Assembly: GCA_012862575.1 (NCBI GenBank)
Contig: BLSF01000006.1
Span: 682,001-746,000, forward strand
Source: Parietichytrium sp. I65-24A
Lineage: Eukaryota; Sar; Bigyra; Thraustochytrida; Thraustochytriidae
Reading direction: 5' to 3'
DNA: 64,000 nucleotides
Part shown: in pieces, positions 48,191 through 57,143 of the stretch
Layout of the letters: the number at the start of each line of letters is the position of its first letter
How positions within the stretch are numbered: the first letter of the stretch is position 1
The notes under the pieces: generated by a model
The model's database searches: none
The model's input: only the letters and a program-made list of their open reading frames with translations
What the model was told of the DNA's origin: nothing
Position numbers and translations under genes: made by a program

Positions 48191-50015
48191 ATGCAGCGGT
48201 TCAGTAGCTCTGCGGTGAACCCGCAACCGAGCGCGGACGCGCAGAACACGCTAGTGCCTGTCGCGGAGCAGTCGGAGGGAGGCAATAATGTGGAGACGCA
48301 AGAGCAGCCCAAGTTTGCGGCGAGTCGTTTCACGGCGCTGGATTTAATGCGTGGATTGATCATGATTATTATGAGCTGGGACCATACGTAAGTGTTGGGA
48401 GGAAGGGGAAGAAAGTTAACGCCGGCGAAACGATCGAGTTGCTGACGAAAACGTCGCTTTTACAAAACTTAGCAAGGACATCTTTGTATCGCCCAACTGG
48501 CAGCCGAAAGTTCGGGGCCAGGAAGGATGGCAGGGTCCTTTTGAGAACTTTGGGAACAACTGGGGTTACTTTTTCGCTCGGTCAATTTCAAACCTGTGTG
48601 CCCCAGGCTTTTTTTTCACCATGGGCATGTCGATGGCCCTGTTCATGATCGTGAGGAAAAGTCAAGGATGGGATTCGAGCAGAATCCTAAAGCATTTCTT
48701 TGTCCGGAGTATGATTTTGCTCTTGGTTGGTCGTAAGTTCAAGAAACCACTCGCAAATGCAAACCCTGATCGCGAGCTCTTGCGTTAACCCGCACTCTTT
48801 CCCATGTAAAAATGTTTGATTGCAGGCCTGGTCGACCCACCATTCATGATGGGCCTCATCGTGAGGGTGCTGAAAGGCGAGTCAATGGATTCTTGGAGGG
48901 GGCATTATGACGATGCGCACAAAGGAGCGCTTTTCCGGGACACTTTCCTCGGAGTGTTTGAGGTGATGACTGGACTCGGACTGACCATGCTCACAGGGAC
49001 GATGATTTTGTTTCCGTGCTACTGGCTCTACACTCGGAAAACCGATGCAAGCAGCAGCCAGTCCGATACGTGGGTGCAGTCCGCTCGCCAGGCGCTTCTT
49101 CCCACCCGAGGAGATGAAGCCGACGACGACGAAGAACAAAGGCAGACCTGGAAGGAGTGGTTCAAAGAAACAATGTTCACGTCAGTTACTACTGCCGAAG
49201 CAGTCTGTTACGTGGTATTCATTGCAATCTACGCCTTCGATAATGTCTACATTATTGCTGCGCAAGGCGGAGACTTCTACTTGACGAAGAATAGCACCTT
49301 CCCAGACCTTGGATACCGCGCATCAACGGTCGGACAAACTCTGAGCCGATTTTTCCTCATTCCTGGAGCGTTACCGCTGCCGCTTGGGTTCGCCAGCTAC
49401 CCGGTTATTCCTTGGCTTGCCTTGACGGCGCTTGGCATCGGAATGGGATTCTCTCTCAAGCGCGACACAAAAGCAACCGTAAACAGACTGGGAGTGGTTT
49501 CGGTTCTGTTTCTCATCGGGTTCTTCCTAATCAGGTTTTTCGGTGGTACCGTGGGCAACTACAGAGGTCTCCCTCGAAACGATGGCCAACGGGCAGAGGA
49601 TCTTGTGCACGTGGACAAAGTTTTGGCCTTTTTTATCACGTCGAAATATCCTCCAAGTCTTGCTTACACCTTCTTGTACCTCGGCATGGATATGGGTATC
49701 ATCTTCATCTTTTTCAAAACAATGGACATGTTGCAGTCCCCAGAAGATGGTCGCGGTTGGCGGCAAATCCCACGGTTCTTCCGCAGATCGTGCCAAATCT
49801 ATGGAGAAGTGCCTCTATTCTTCTATGTCTTGCACTTTTATATCTTGGGCCCTCTGTCAGGATTTCTTGCGATTTTCACTGACAACTATAAGATTTCGCT
49901 GCCAGGATGTGTGCTTTTGTGGTTAGCCCTGTTGACCTTGTTGTGGCCAGCATGCGAAAAATACGGTCGGTTCAAGAAGACCACTCCTAAAGATTCTTTT
50001 TGGAGGTACATCTAA
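48191..50015 (+). CDS. HGSNAT/DUF1624-like multipass membrane acetyltransferase, three exons
   Basis: Exons 48191-48387, 48473-48732 and 48826-50015 join in frame to give 548 residues. The protein starts with a soluble leader and then FTALDLMRGLIMIIMSWDHT|KDIF, the hallmark of the heparan-alpha-glucosaminide N-acetyltransferase/DUF1624 family, with the active-site His in WDHT split by intron 1. Many transmembrane helices follow. The C-terminal half contains FITSKYPPSLAYTFLYLG and GEVPLFFYVLHFYILGPLS, both typical of the family, and ends KDSFWRYI. Members move acetyl groups across membranes to sugars; the acceptor here is unknown. Both introns have GTAAGT donors and AG acceptors, and splicing restores conserved sequence across each junction (DHTK and VGRLVDPP). 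It is convergent with alkaline ceramidase. Confidence 0.85.
48388..48472 (+). other. Intron 1 (85 nt) of the HGSNAT-like gene
   Basis: Donor AC|GTAAGT, acceptor AAACTTAG|CAAG, phase 2. The coding sequence across the junction reads WDHTKDIF. Confidence 0.88.
48733..48825 (+). other. Intron 2 (93 nt) of the HGSNAT-like gene
   Basis: Donor GGTC|GTAAGT, acceptor TTGATTGCAG|GC, phase 1, with a possible GTTAAC branch point about 40 nt upstream of the acceptor. The junction reads LLLVGRLVDPP. Confidence 0.9.
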
Positions 50016-50285
50016 AAAGTATATTTGTGGTCAAAGTCGCGCTCGTTGATCGTGGATGGTACGATGCATGAGAGCGCAAAACACAGGAAAGAGCTGCGTA
50101 CCCAAAACAAAATGTTTAATTCTTATCGGAGCTCGGCATTTTAAAAAAACTATTTTCTTTTCTTATTTCTATTTGCGCTTTCTACTAGGATGTCAATCAG
50201 ATGGCTGGCTGAAGAGAGACGTCGGCCAGTACAGTGCGCCGAGACTGCCAAATCGCGGGACAATGTATCTGGAAACGCCGCAATT

Positions 50286-51137
50286 TTACACAACTTTGCC
50301 GAGTGCAACGTGAGGCATAAAGAATCGGGTTTTCTTAAGCTGTACTTCATGCCCTTCCGCATAGCAACGAAGAATGATTCCCGTCGCGACAGCAGACCAA
50401 AAGGTGAAGCTTACGAAGATGTGCCAAAACGCATGGAGAGGCACTCCTGGAAGGAGCTCACCCATCCGTTCGCAGGCAAAGCGGTCAAGTAGCCAGCAAG
50501 TGAACGCAAGGCCGAACGATCCCATCGTGATGGAGAGCATGCCAAGCGCGTGTTTTCTCGCGGCCGGGCTGCTCTCAAAGTACTCCTGGAAAAAGGTGTA
50601 GAGCACCACTGGGATCCATGACACGCAAAATACGTGCGAGAGAACTGGAAACAAGGTGCATGCGAGCGTGGAGCCAACAGTGACTGCGATGAAAAACGAC
50701 TTTGAAAACAGCACAGCCCTGAGCCTTGGGTTCCACTTTGCTGGTGGACGAAGCATGAAGCAACCAAACATAGAAAGCAAGCTGATCGGCAGCTCGTCGA
50801 GAACTTGGCCAGCAATGCTTAGCGTTCCGTGGAAGAGGGTTGATCCAATGCCAACAAAGCACATCACCGCCCAGAGCAGATACGCTCCCGGCTCCAAGTC
50901 ATGGATGCGGCTGTCTACGAATCTCGGCGCGATGAAGGCGATCGCAATGAGGAACAGCGAGCTCAACGAGTTCCAAAACTCCACAACGTGCTCCGTCACG
51001 GCATAGTTCTCCTCGCACCAGTCAATAGGAGACGACAGCGGCTTGAAGGACGCGATGAGGACATGCCTCTGCTCGTACGCCACCCACACGCATCCCATCA
51101 GGAACAGACCCAATGCCTTGTGCTCGACCGCAACCAT
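50286..51137 (-). CDS. ACER: Alkaline ceramidase (CREST superfamily)
   Basis: A 283-residue seven-transmembrane hydrolase that cleaves ceramide to sphingosine and a fatty acid in the ER/Golgi. The zinc and catalytic residues are present: S99 and H103 in GSTLFHGTLS, D114 in QVLDELP, and H235 and H239 in PLHAFWHI. The calcium-site residues of alkaline ceramidases are also present in PIDWCEENY (D39, W40, E42, N44) and E53 in VVEFWNSLSSL. The length is normal for the family. The frame extends upstream only from a TTG; the ATG giving MVAVEHKALG is used. The 3' end faces the HGSNAT-like gene. Confidence 0.94.
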   Translation of the reverse strand: MVAVEHKALGLFLMGCVWVAYEQRHVLIASFKPLSSPIDWCEENYAVTEHVVEFWNSLSSLFLIAIAFIAPRFVDSRIHDLEPGAYLLWAVMCFVGIGSTLFHGTLSIAGQVLDELPISLLSMFGCFMLRPPAKWNPRLRAVLFSKSFFIAVTVGSTLACTLFPVLSHVFCVSWIPVVLYTFFQEYFESSPAARKHALGMLSITMGSFGLAFTCWLLDRFACERMGELLPGVPLHAFWHIFVSFTFWSAVATGIILRCYAEGHEVQLKKTRFFMPHVALGKVV

Positions 51138-52273
51138 CTTTCCCGCTCCCAAGCTCAACTCCCGACGCCTGCTCCCGCAACCTGTCCTTGTCCTCCGACG
51201 TCAGCAAAGCCTGCACTGCACTGCACTGCACTGCCCAAATCCACGAGCTCAAAATTCAACCTTTCAGCCCCGCACAAGCTCGAGCACCCACTCCACTCCT
51301 CTCTTCGCACAACAAAAACGCAAAACGCTCGCTTGACCTTCTTCCTCTTCTTCCTCATCTATTTTCTGCTACCTTCTTGACTCTTACAGCCAACCACTCT
51401 ACTAGTCGTTACTATCCAGGCAAGAGTACACACCCTTGGGTTTTTATACCACATCTACGTACATGTGTAAGACATGGAATGTACGGTAGGGTAGGTACTG
51501 GTGCTCTACCGGTGCGTATCGCTAGCTAGCAGGCTATCACTGTACCTTCTGTACTAAGGTAGCACTGCAGTCTTGTGTTTGCTGCTACGGGGTGGAGTAG
51601 TGGGGAGTGTGAGAGGTGGGGAGAGAAGGTTGGGATGAAGGGAGGCGTTCGAGGTAAGAGGCGCTAAGCCATGGCTTGCGAGAGAGACGTTTGCGTGTGT
51701 TTGCAACACCACCTACATTGCACTCGACTGGCGACTTGGGTCTCAGAATTCAGGTCTTTGGAGAGGGCGTTTGCGAAGGTTGGTTGGACATGGTCTGCAT
51801 TTGTTTGTTTGGTTTTGGTTTGGAAGAGAATGCCCTCTTTCAAGTTTGAGAGAAGTTGTGAGATCAGGCGTTTGCACTCCTCGAGATCTTTGAGAGGACC
51901 GTGTGAGTAAATAGAGTAATTGAACTTTTCGTTTCACAAACTCCCTGACGCAGCCTGTTAGATCAGGATCGCGCTTGTGGCGCGAACTAGTACTGTGAAT
52001 ATGTGCCTGAGGCTGGGCAAGTCATAGAGGTTGTTTATTGATTGGGGTTTTGTTTTTCCGGCAATGAGGTCTAGCGAATTCGAGGCTCCAAAAGCAGCAT
52101 AATCGAGCTCAGGGGTTCAGGGTTCAAAGCGAAGCGTCTCTGAGCTTTGTGTCGGAGAAGAAATCGAAACGAGTGCTCACGTGCGGAACACTCTAACGAT
52201 GGAGAGCAAGAAGGAAGGAAAGAGAGAAAGTAATGCGTTGGCATGGTACACGTAGACGGAAACAAGGTTTCCG
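51138..52273. other. 1.1-kb intergenic region upstream of alkaline ceramidase
   Basis: No gene seen. It includes a CTGCACTGCACTGCACTGC run near 51210 and a GCTAGCTAGC palindrome near 51520. Confidence 0.5.
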
Positions 52274-53668
52274 CTAGGCGGGGTAGATTGTGTCTGCCCG
52301 AGCAAGGAGAAGATTGCGATACTCTTCCTGGGTGAATGCTAAACGGCCACCACGAGATCGCACAGTATAGTCGAAAACTCGAAACTCGGGATAACGCATT
52401 ACGACGCCGCTTATGTTCGCACACGCGTGCCTATTCAAGTTTGACGAGCTCGCCGGCTTTATGACACACGATTCGGGTCTCCACGTTCGAAAGTGCGTTT
52501 CGAGGGGAAGCCTGCGAACGAGAACCCTTGCTTGGTGTAATCTAAACTTTAAGAATCGCTCTGCATTCATCTCAGCGACGTTGGCCTTGATCAAGGTATC
52601 CACCTCGTTGCTTAAAAGCATTCTTGAAAACATATTCCCATACGCTTCGTCAGAAATGCCGTCCCGCTTGCAAAGTGCGTACTGGTCACAGAACCCACCC
52701 CAATCTTGAAGGCCGCATGGTATCCAGCACCCCACGGCAGGAAAGCACCCCAAGATGCTTAGCGGAATGTGTGGTATCGGAAAGCGAGCGTCAATCCTGG
52801 AGTACGCGACATACGAATATTTTTCGTTACGACGTCTTTCGTGCGCGCCAACAAGCTTATAGCAGTAAGAGAGGTCAGCGAGCTGGCAATGCCCGTGACC
52901 AGAAGACAATTTCTTCCCGCTGTCGTCAAAGAGGCACCCAAGCAAATTTCCTCTTCGCGTGGACTTTGGCAAGTTGGAGAGGTGTTCAAAATACTTGCCA
53001 TTCAGGCTCCGCACCAAATTAGATACATTTCCTCCGTGGGCGGCCTGGTCGGTATAGTTCCAGACTGCAACAGCCGATCCGAGCACAAGCCTTCCCTCCG
53101 TGTTCTCAAAGCTGGGCATCACAGCGAAGAGGTCAGCGCCGAGGACATCCAACACGTTTTCTCGCAGCGACTTGACGGTCTCTCGAAAGTTGTCGAGGCC
53201 GCTCGCCGACCCATACGCACACAAGGCAACCTTTGCCGCCTCTTTGCTAGCCCGCTTTCCCTTCCTTTGCGTCATTCTCTTCGTCTTTCGGACCATTTCA
53301 ACCCCAAACTCATCACGCAGCTCCCCTTCCCTAAAAGATGCCCACGTGCTCGCGCTGAGCTGCGATTCAGTCCTCCGCCGTCCAAACAACGCGCCAGTCT
53401 CCGTCTCCACCAGCGGCGCCAACTCCTCACACGTGCTCCATCTCGGCAAGCTGGGCAAGCTGGGCAAGCTCGACAAGCTCATTAAGCTGTTCGTGTGGTC
53501 TTGTCCTCCTTGGAGCTCCGCTGCCGCCGCCTCTCCCAAGTCATACTTGCCGTCCTCATTCTCATTCTCATTCTCATTCTCGCCAGCCGCTGCCTTGTTC
53601 CACAGCCACCAGTACGACGCCGCTGCCGCCGCGGCCAACACTCCAACGGCCAGCTTCAGCCTTTTCAT
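52274..53668 (-). CDS. Type II membrane glycosyltransferase-like protein
   Basis: A 464-residue protein. MKRLKLAVGVLAAAAAASYWWL (residues 1-22) is a short basic tail plus signal anchor, the usual start of Golgi glycosyltransferases. A low-complexity stem follows (GENENENENED and a PSLPSLPR run). The C-terminal ~300 residues are globular. They contain YSRIDARFPIPHIPL, which resembles the RSD-type segment of algal and fungal glycosyltransferase-like proteins, and QDWGGFCDQYALCKRDG, similar to their DWGG..DQ/R motif. Neither motif proves a donor or acceptor. The frame reads upstream only from a TTG. Its ATG lies 157 bp from the divergent PNGase ATG. Confidence 0.65.
   Translation of the reverse strand: MKRLKLAVGVLAAAAAASYWWLWNKAAAGENENENENEDGKYDLGEAAAAELQGGQDHTNSLMSLSSLPSLPSLPRWSTCEELAPLVETETGALFGRRRTESQLSASTWASFREGELRDEFGVEMVRKTKRMTQRKGKRASKEAAKVALCAYGSASGLDNFRETVKSLRENVLDVLGADLFAVMPSFENTEGRLVLGSAVAVWNYTDQAAHGGNVSNLVRSLNGKYFEHLSNLPKSTRRGNLLGCLFDDSGKKLSSGHGHCQLADLSYCYKLVGAHERRRNEKYSYVAYSRIDARFPIPHIPLSILGCFPAVGCWIPCGLQDWGGFCDQYALCKRDGISDEAYGNMFSRMLLSNEVDTLIKANVAEMNAERFLKFRLHQARVLVRRLPLETHFRTWRPESCVIKPASSSNLNRHACANISGVVMRYPEFRVFDYTVRSRGGRLAFTQEEYRNLLLARADTIYPA
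53548..53583 (+). repeat. (ATTCTC)n coding microsatellite
   Basis: ATTCTC units encode the Glu-Asn dipeptide run ENENENEN in the stem of the minus-strand glycosyltransferase-like protein. Confidence 0.9.
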
Positions 53669-53825
53669 CCTTTTCACGCCCTTGCTTTCAACCTTTCCAC
53701 CTTTCAACTTGACGGTTCAAGTTGAGCTACTCAGTACCGGACAAGCAAGCAGGCAAGAGGCAGCAGACCCCTAACGCGGAGGCGAGGAAGAGAGCAGGGC
53801 AGGACGGGCGGGACGGGCGGGAGAG
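53669..53825. promoter_or_regulatory. Compact divergent promoter between the glycosyltransferase-like and PNGase genes
   Basis: Only 157 bp separate the two start codons, so the core promoters must overlap or be shared. The sequence holds CAAGCAAGCAGGCAAG and GGACGGGCGGGACGGGCGGG repeats; the latter is GC-box-like and lies just 5' of the PNGase ATG. Confidence 0.6.
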
Positions 53826-54725
53826 ATGGCGTTCCATGACGCGTACATGGACGCGGGGGCGCGTGGTCGCGCGCTGAGCGTGGTGCCGTGCGCAGCCGTG
53901 GCGGATCGCGCGGGCGTGGAGGGCCTGCCGCTGGGCGCGGACGCGGACGCAGGCGCCCACGAGCGCGTGCTGCGCGAGCTGCTTGCGTGGTTCAAAGGCG
54001 AGTTCTTCAAGTGGGTGGACGGGCTGGAGTGCCCCGGGTGCGAGAAGAAGATGCGCAGCGCCGGGGCGTGCGCGGCGAGCGCTGCGGAGCGAGAGGAGGG
54101 GAATGCGTCGCGCACGGAGATACACGAGTGCGCGGAATGCGGGCTGAGCGCCAGGTTCCCGCGGTATAATGCGCCGCTGATGCTGCTGGAAACGCGCATG
54201 GGCAGGTGCGGCGAGTGGGCCAACTGCTTCGCGATGGTGGCGCTGGCAGCCGGACTGGAGGTGAGGGTGGTGGTGGACAAAACGGACCATGTCTGGTGCG
54301 AGTGCAGAGTCGGGGACAGGTGGGTGCATGCGGACGCGTGCGAGAATGCCATGGATGCGCCGCTCATGTATGAGCAGGGATGGGGCAAGAAGCTGAGCTA
54401 TGTACTGGCGCACGGCGTGGACCACGTGGTGGACGTGACGCCCAGGTACACGGCAGACTTTGAGGAGAAGATCATGCCGCAGCGATCACCGCAGAGTGAT
54501 GTGAGGTACATGCAGGAGCTGCAAAGATTGCACACTGCGCAGCGGAAAAAAGCAGTCCGCAATGGATGGTGTGCTAATCCCCGCGAGAGGAATGCAGAGC
54601 TTCTCAGGGAGCAACTCGCGCTGTTAAACTCGAGGCAGAAGATCACCAACGAGCAGGAGATGCAGGGCAGAATATCCGGCGACGCAGCCTGGCGCAGAGC
54701 ACGCGGCGAGGACGGCGCTCGGTAA
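53826..54725 (+). CDS. PNG1: Peptide:N-glycanase (cytosolic PNGase)
   Basis: A 299-residue transglutaminase-fold deglycosylase that removes N-glycans from misfolded glycoproteins during ER-associated degradation. The catalytic triad is present: C128 in GRCGEWANCF, H155 in DHVWCE and D170 in WVHADACENAMD. The structural zinc cysteines are C69/C72 (ECPGC) and C102/C105 (ECAEC). The signature WGKKLSYVLAHGVDHVVDVTPRY follows the active site. It lacks the PUB and PAW domains of animal NGLY1 and is shorter even than yeast Png1, so it is a minimal core enzyme. The coding sequence is notably GC-rich compared with its neighbours. Confidence 0.95.
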   Translation: MAFHDAYMDAGARGRALSVVPCAAVADRAGVEGLPLGADADAGAHERVLRELLAWFKGEFFKWVDGLECPGCEKKMRSAGACAASAAEREEGNASRTEIHECAECGLSARFPRYNAPLMLLETRMGRCGEWANCFAMVALAAGLEVRVVVDKTDHVWCECRVGDRWVHADACENAMDAPLMYEQGWGKKLSYVLAHGVDHVVDVTPRYTADFEEKIMPQRSPQSDVRYMQELQRLHTAQRKKAVRNGWCANPRERNAELLREQLALLNSRQKITNEQEMQGRISGDAAWRRARGEDGAR

Positions 54726-55066
54726 CCTCGCAAGGATTGTTATGTAAACTTTGCACCTTATAGCATATAGAAAAAATTCAGACAATCAGTGTTCATTGTA
54801 GATACGCGTCTTCGCTGAAATTCACTAACAAATGTAAACCATTGCTCTGTAAAAGGTATACATAACAGTGATGTCAATACCTTTTGGTCTTCTCAAGTGC
54901 CTGGGGAAGAAATTAATCCCTCCAGATCCACGTTAAGACGCACTGTTATGTATTTTTTTTAGTTAGTAGCAAGGGCATGGAAGTCTGCAGATACCATTGA
55001 AATTTCTGTCCAACATTTTTCGGTGGATCGGCACGGTGCAAAATAAAAAGACATAAAATCACAAGC
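54726..55066. other. Intergenic region between convergent PNGase and coiled-coil genes
   Basis: 341 bp of AT-rich sequence, as expected for facing 3' untranslated regions. No gene seen. Confidence 0.5.
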
Positions 55067-55909
55067 TTAGAGACCTGGCGACTGTTGCGGCGCTTTCTTT
55101 TTGGGGCTGGAAATGTAAATGTCGTTCTGCATATCGAGCACCATTGCATTGAATTCCACATGATCATAGTCTCCAAGAGCGTTGACAAACGGCTTCTTCT
55201 TCCCCTTTATATCCGGTCTCTTTTGAGACTCTCGAACCCGCCGAGCTCTCTCCAGTTTCTCTAGCCAGCTCCGCTTCTCTTGCTCCAAGAGCGCAAGTTG
55301 CTGTTCGAGTCGAGAGATTCTCTCTTCGTATTCCGCTCGTTCTGAATCAGCAAGCTGATGTGTTTGAGAGGAAAGAGCTCTAAACCATTCGCCTGGAGTC
55401 TGCGTCGATCGCGTTTCCTTTCGCCTACTGTGATCTCCTGGAAACGTACTTATATTAATAGACACTTGCTCTAAAGCCTTGCGCAGCTCTTGTGCTGTTT
55501 GATCGGGCACCTCGCGAGGTATAGTGCACACTTCAGAATTGCTCTCTGCTGCCTTGAACTCTTCCATCCCATCCGCATTTGCTTTTTCACACGCTTCCGC
55601 CTCTCTCGCAGATTGCGCGGATCCTACCGAACCGGTCGCCCACGTATCCACCGTCGGCTCGCACCAGCTCGCTAGTCGACCATCTCCCGCCGCGCCATCA
55701 GCAACAATTTCGAGTGACTCTGCAGAAGGTCTTCTAGCCGCAGCATGCCTCTCGCCATCGTTCTTGGCCGTTTCCCTGCTTCCCGCAGCTGGAAACCACG
55801 GCGTAGCTCCTACAAACGAGTGAATGGCAGGTATCCTCGGCGGCTGCCCAGGCTGTACTGCATTTGGCGGCGGGCTCAGCGCCGTTTTCCTGGGAGGCAA
55901 GAAGCTCAT
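55067..55909 (-). CDS. Coiled-coil protein of unknown function
   Basis: A 280-residue protein of no recognised family. The N-terminal ~50 residues are Pro-rich (PPRKTALSPPP, PGQPPRIP). The middle is acidic and probably disordered. A coiled coil of about 40 residues (EYEERISRLEQQLALLEQEK) lies near 193-232, followed by a basic stretch ending in SPKKKAPQQSPGL. It is a clean frame from an ATG and divergent from the small basic gene at 56418. Confidence 0.6.
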   Translation of the reverse strand: MSFLPPRKTALSPPPNAVQPGQPPRIPAIHSFVGATPWFPAAGSRETAKNDGERHAAARRPSAESLEIVADGAAGDGRLASWCEPTVDTWATGSVGSAQSAREAEACEKANADGMEEFKAAESNSEVCTIPREVPDQTAQELRKALEQVSINISTFPGDHSRRKETRSTQTPGEWFRALSSQTHQLADSERAEYEERISRLEQQLALLEQEKRSWLEKLERARRVRESQKRPDIKGKKKPFVNALGDYDHVEFNAMVLDMQNDIYISSPKKKAPQQSPGL

Positions 55910-56417
55910 TCACAAACACTTGTGCCGTCTTCCGCTACTCCGCCAACGCAATATACAACTCACAGTTTACGATTCACAACTCACAACTCACAATTCGCAA
56001 GTGCAAGTGAAAGTTCTCTCAGTCCGCTTCCCGCCCACGTTCAAGTCCGCGTCCAAGTCCTCGCGCTTCCACATCAGCATTAGCATTAGCATCATCGCCA
56101 TCTCCACCACACAGCCTTAATCCCCACTCAGTCTAAACTATAAAAGTGTCCGTTAACGGCCAAATTGGCTCCGGCGTGGAGAGGATTCTTGTATTCTTGC
56201 AAGCGCTGCATACAGACGAGAGAGATTGGAGAGATCAAGAGAGACAGGACGAGAGAGGGCAGCGAGTAAAGAGTTCCGGAGGCAGAGAGTGCTGCATGCG
56301 CGCACAAGTGACGGTGAGTCGTCTCCTGCACATAGCAACATAGCAACATAGCATCATAGCAAACATAGCAACATAGCAACAAAGCAGAGAGCGGGAAACT
56401 CGGAAAAGCGCGGCAAG
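55910..56417. promoter_or_regulatory. Divergent region with an ACATAGCA repeat
   Basis: Between divergent genes. It contains CATTAGCATTAGCATCATCGCC near 56075 and an ACATAGCA-type tandem repeat. A GACG|GTGAGT sequence near 56312 could be a donor of a 5' leader intron of the gene at 56418. Confidence 0.45.
56330..56383 (+). repeat. ACATAGCA-type tandem repeat
   Basis: About six 8-bp units of the type ACATAGCA, some with an inserted base (ATCATAGCA, AACATAGCA), 35-90 bp upstream of the ATG at 56418. Confidence 0.88.
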
Positions 56418-56933
56418 ATGGACCTGCGCACCCAAAAGCGCATCGCGCAGTTCAAAGCTAAGGAGAGGGAGCGCCGACGCAGCACGGGTGAGGCCACGAG
56501 CGGGCCGATCGGCGAGGCTGAGCGGCAGCGTCGGACGAAGATGAAAGCGGCCAAGCAGAGGCGGCCTGGGTTTGGAAGCTCGGTGCCAAGCGTGGCTGAC
56601 CATCTTAATGAGGTTGTGGGGCTCACAGAGCGCAAAGTGAGCAAGCGCGAGGAGCGAGACAAGAGGGTTGAGGCAGCCGCAAAGTCTGGCGCGGGCTGCC
56701 GAAGATTCGAGGTCGCAGGACTTAAGTCAGGTGCCACAAAGTTCGCCGGAAAGGGCCAATCTATGACTGCAACTAACCGGACCGGGCCATCCGGAGGCAC
56801 TGCTGTGGCGCCACAGCGCGGGCCGGGAGGAAATCAAGATAGGAGAATGCAAGACGCTAGGGCAGCATTTTTAGCCCGATTGGCAGACCAGTCGAAGTCA
56901 AATCAGCAACCTGAAGAGCAATGCGCCTCATGA
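56418..56933 (+). CDS. Small basic hypothetical protein
   Basis: A 171-residue protein without a recognised domain. It is strongly basic at the N-terminus (TQKRIAQFKAKERERRR, residues 5-21), then Gly/Ala/Arg-rich and probably disordered, with short helices near 65-90 (EVVGLTERKVSKREERDKRV) and near 145-160. Charge and composition suggest a nuclear or RNA-associated protein, but this is only inference. Confidence 0.5.
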   Translation: MDLRTQKRIAQFKAKERERRRSTGEATSGPIGEAERQRRTKMKAAKQRRPGFGSSVPSVADHLNEVVGLTERKVSKREERDKRVEAAAKSGAGCRRFEVAGLKSGATKFAGKGQSMTATNRTGPSGGTAVAPQRGPGGNQDRRMQDARAAFLARLADQSKSNQQPEEQCAS

Positions 56934-57143
56934 TTCTGTAGCTTGTTCTGTAAGGAATATTTTTGTGAACGAAGTGAACGAAGGTTGAGATATTATATTA
57001 CGTGCGGATACAACCCCTTTGCATTTTAGTAGAGAATAAAGTGATTTGGATTAAATTTAAAAGGTCTTTAAAATTTTCTTATTTCACTCGAAAGATATGT
57101 CATGATATTTACTTGATTTGAAATGTGACATTATGGTCGCAAT

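Noticed and set aside
53100-53774. 224-codon plus-strand frame opposite the glycosyltransferase-like gene
   Set aside because: It is a Ser/Pro-rich shadow of the real minus-strand gene.
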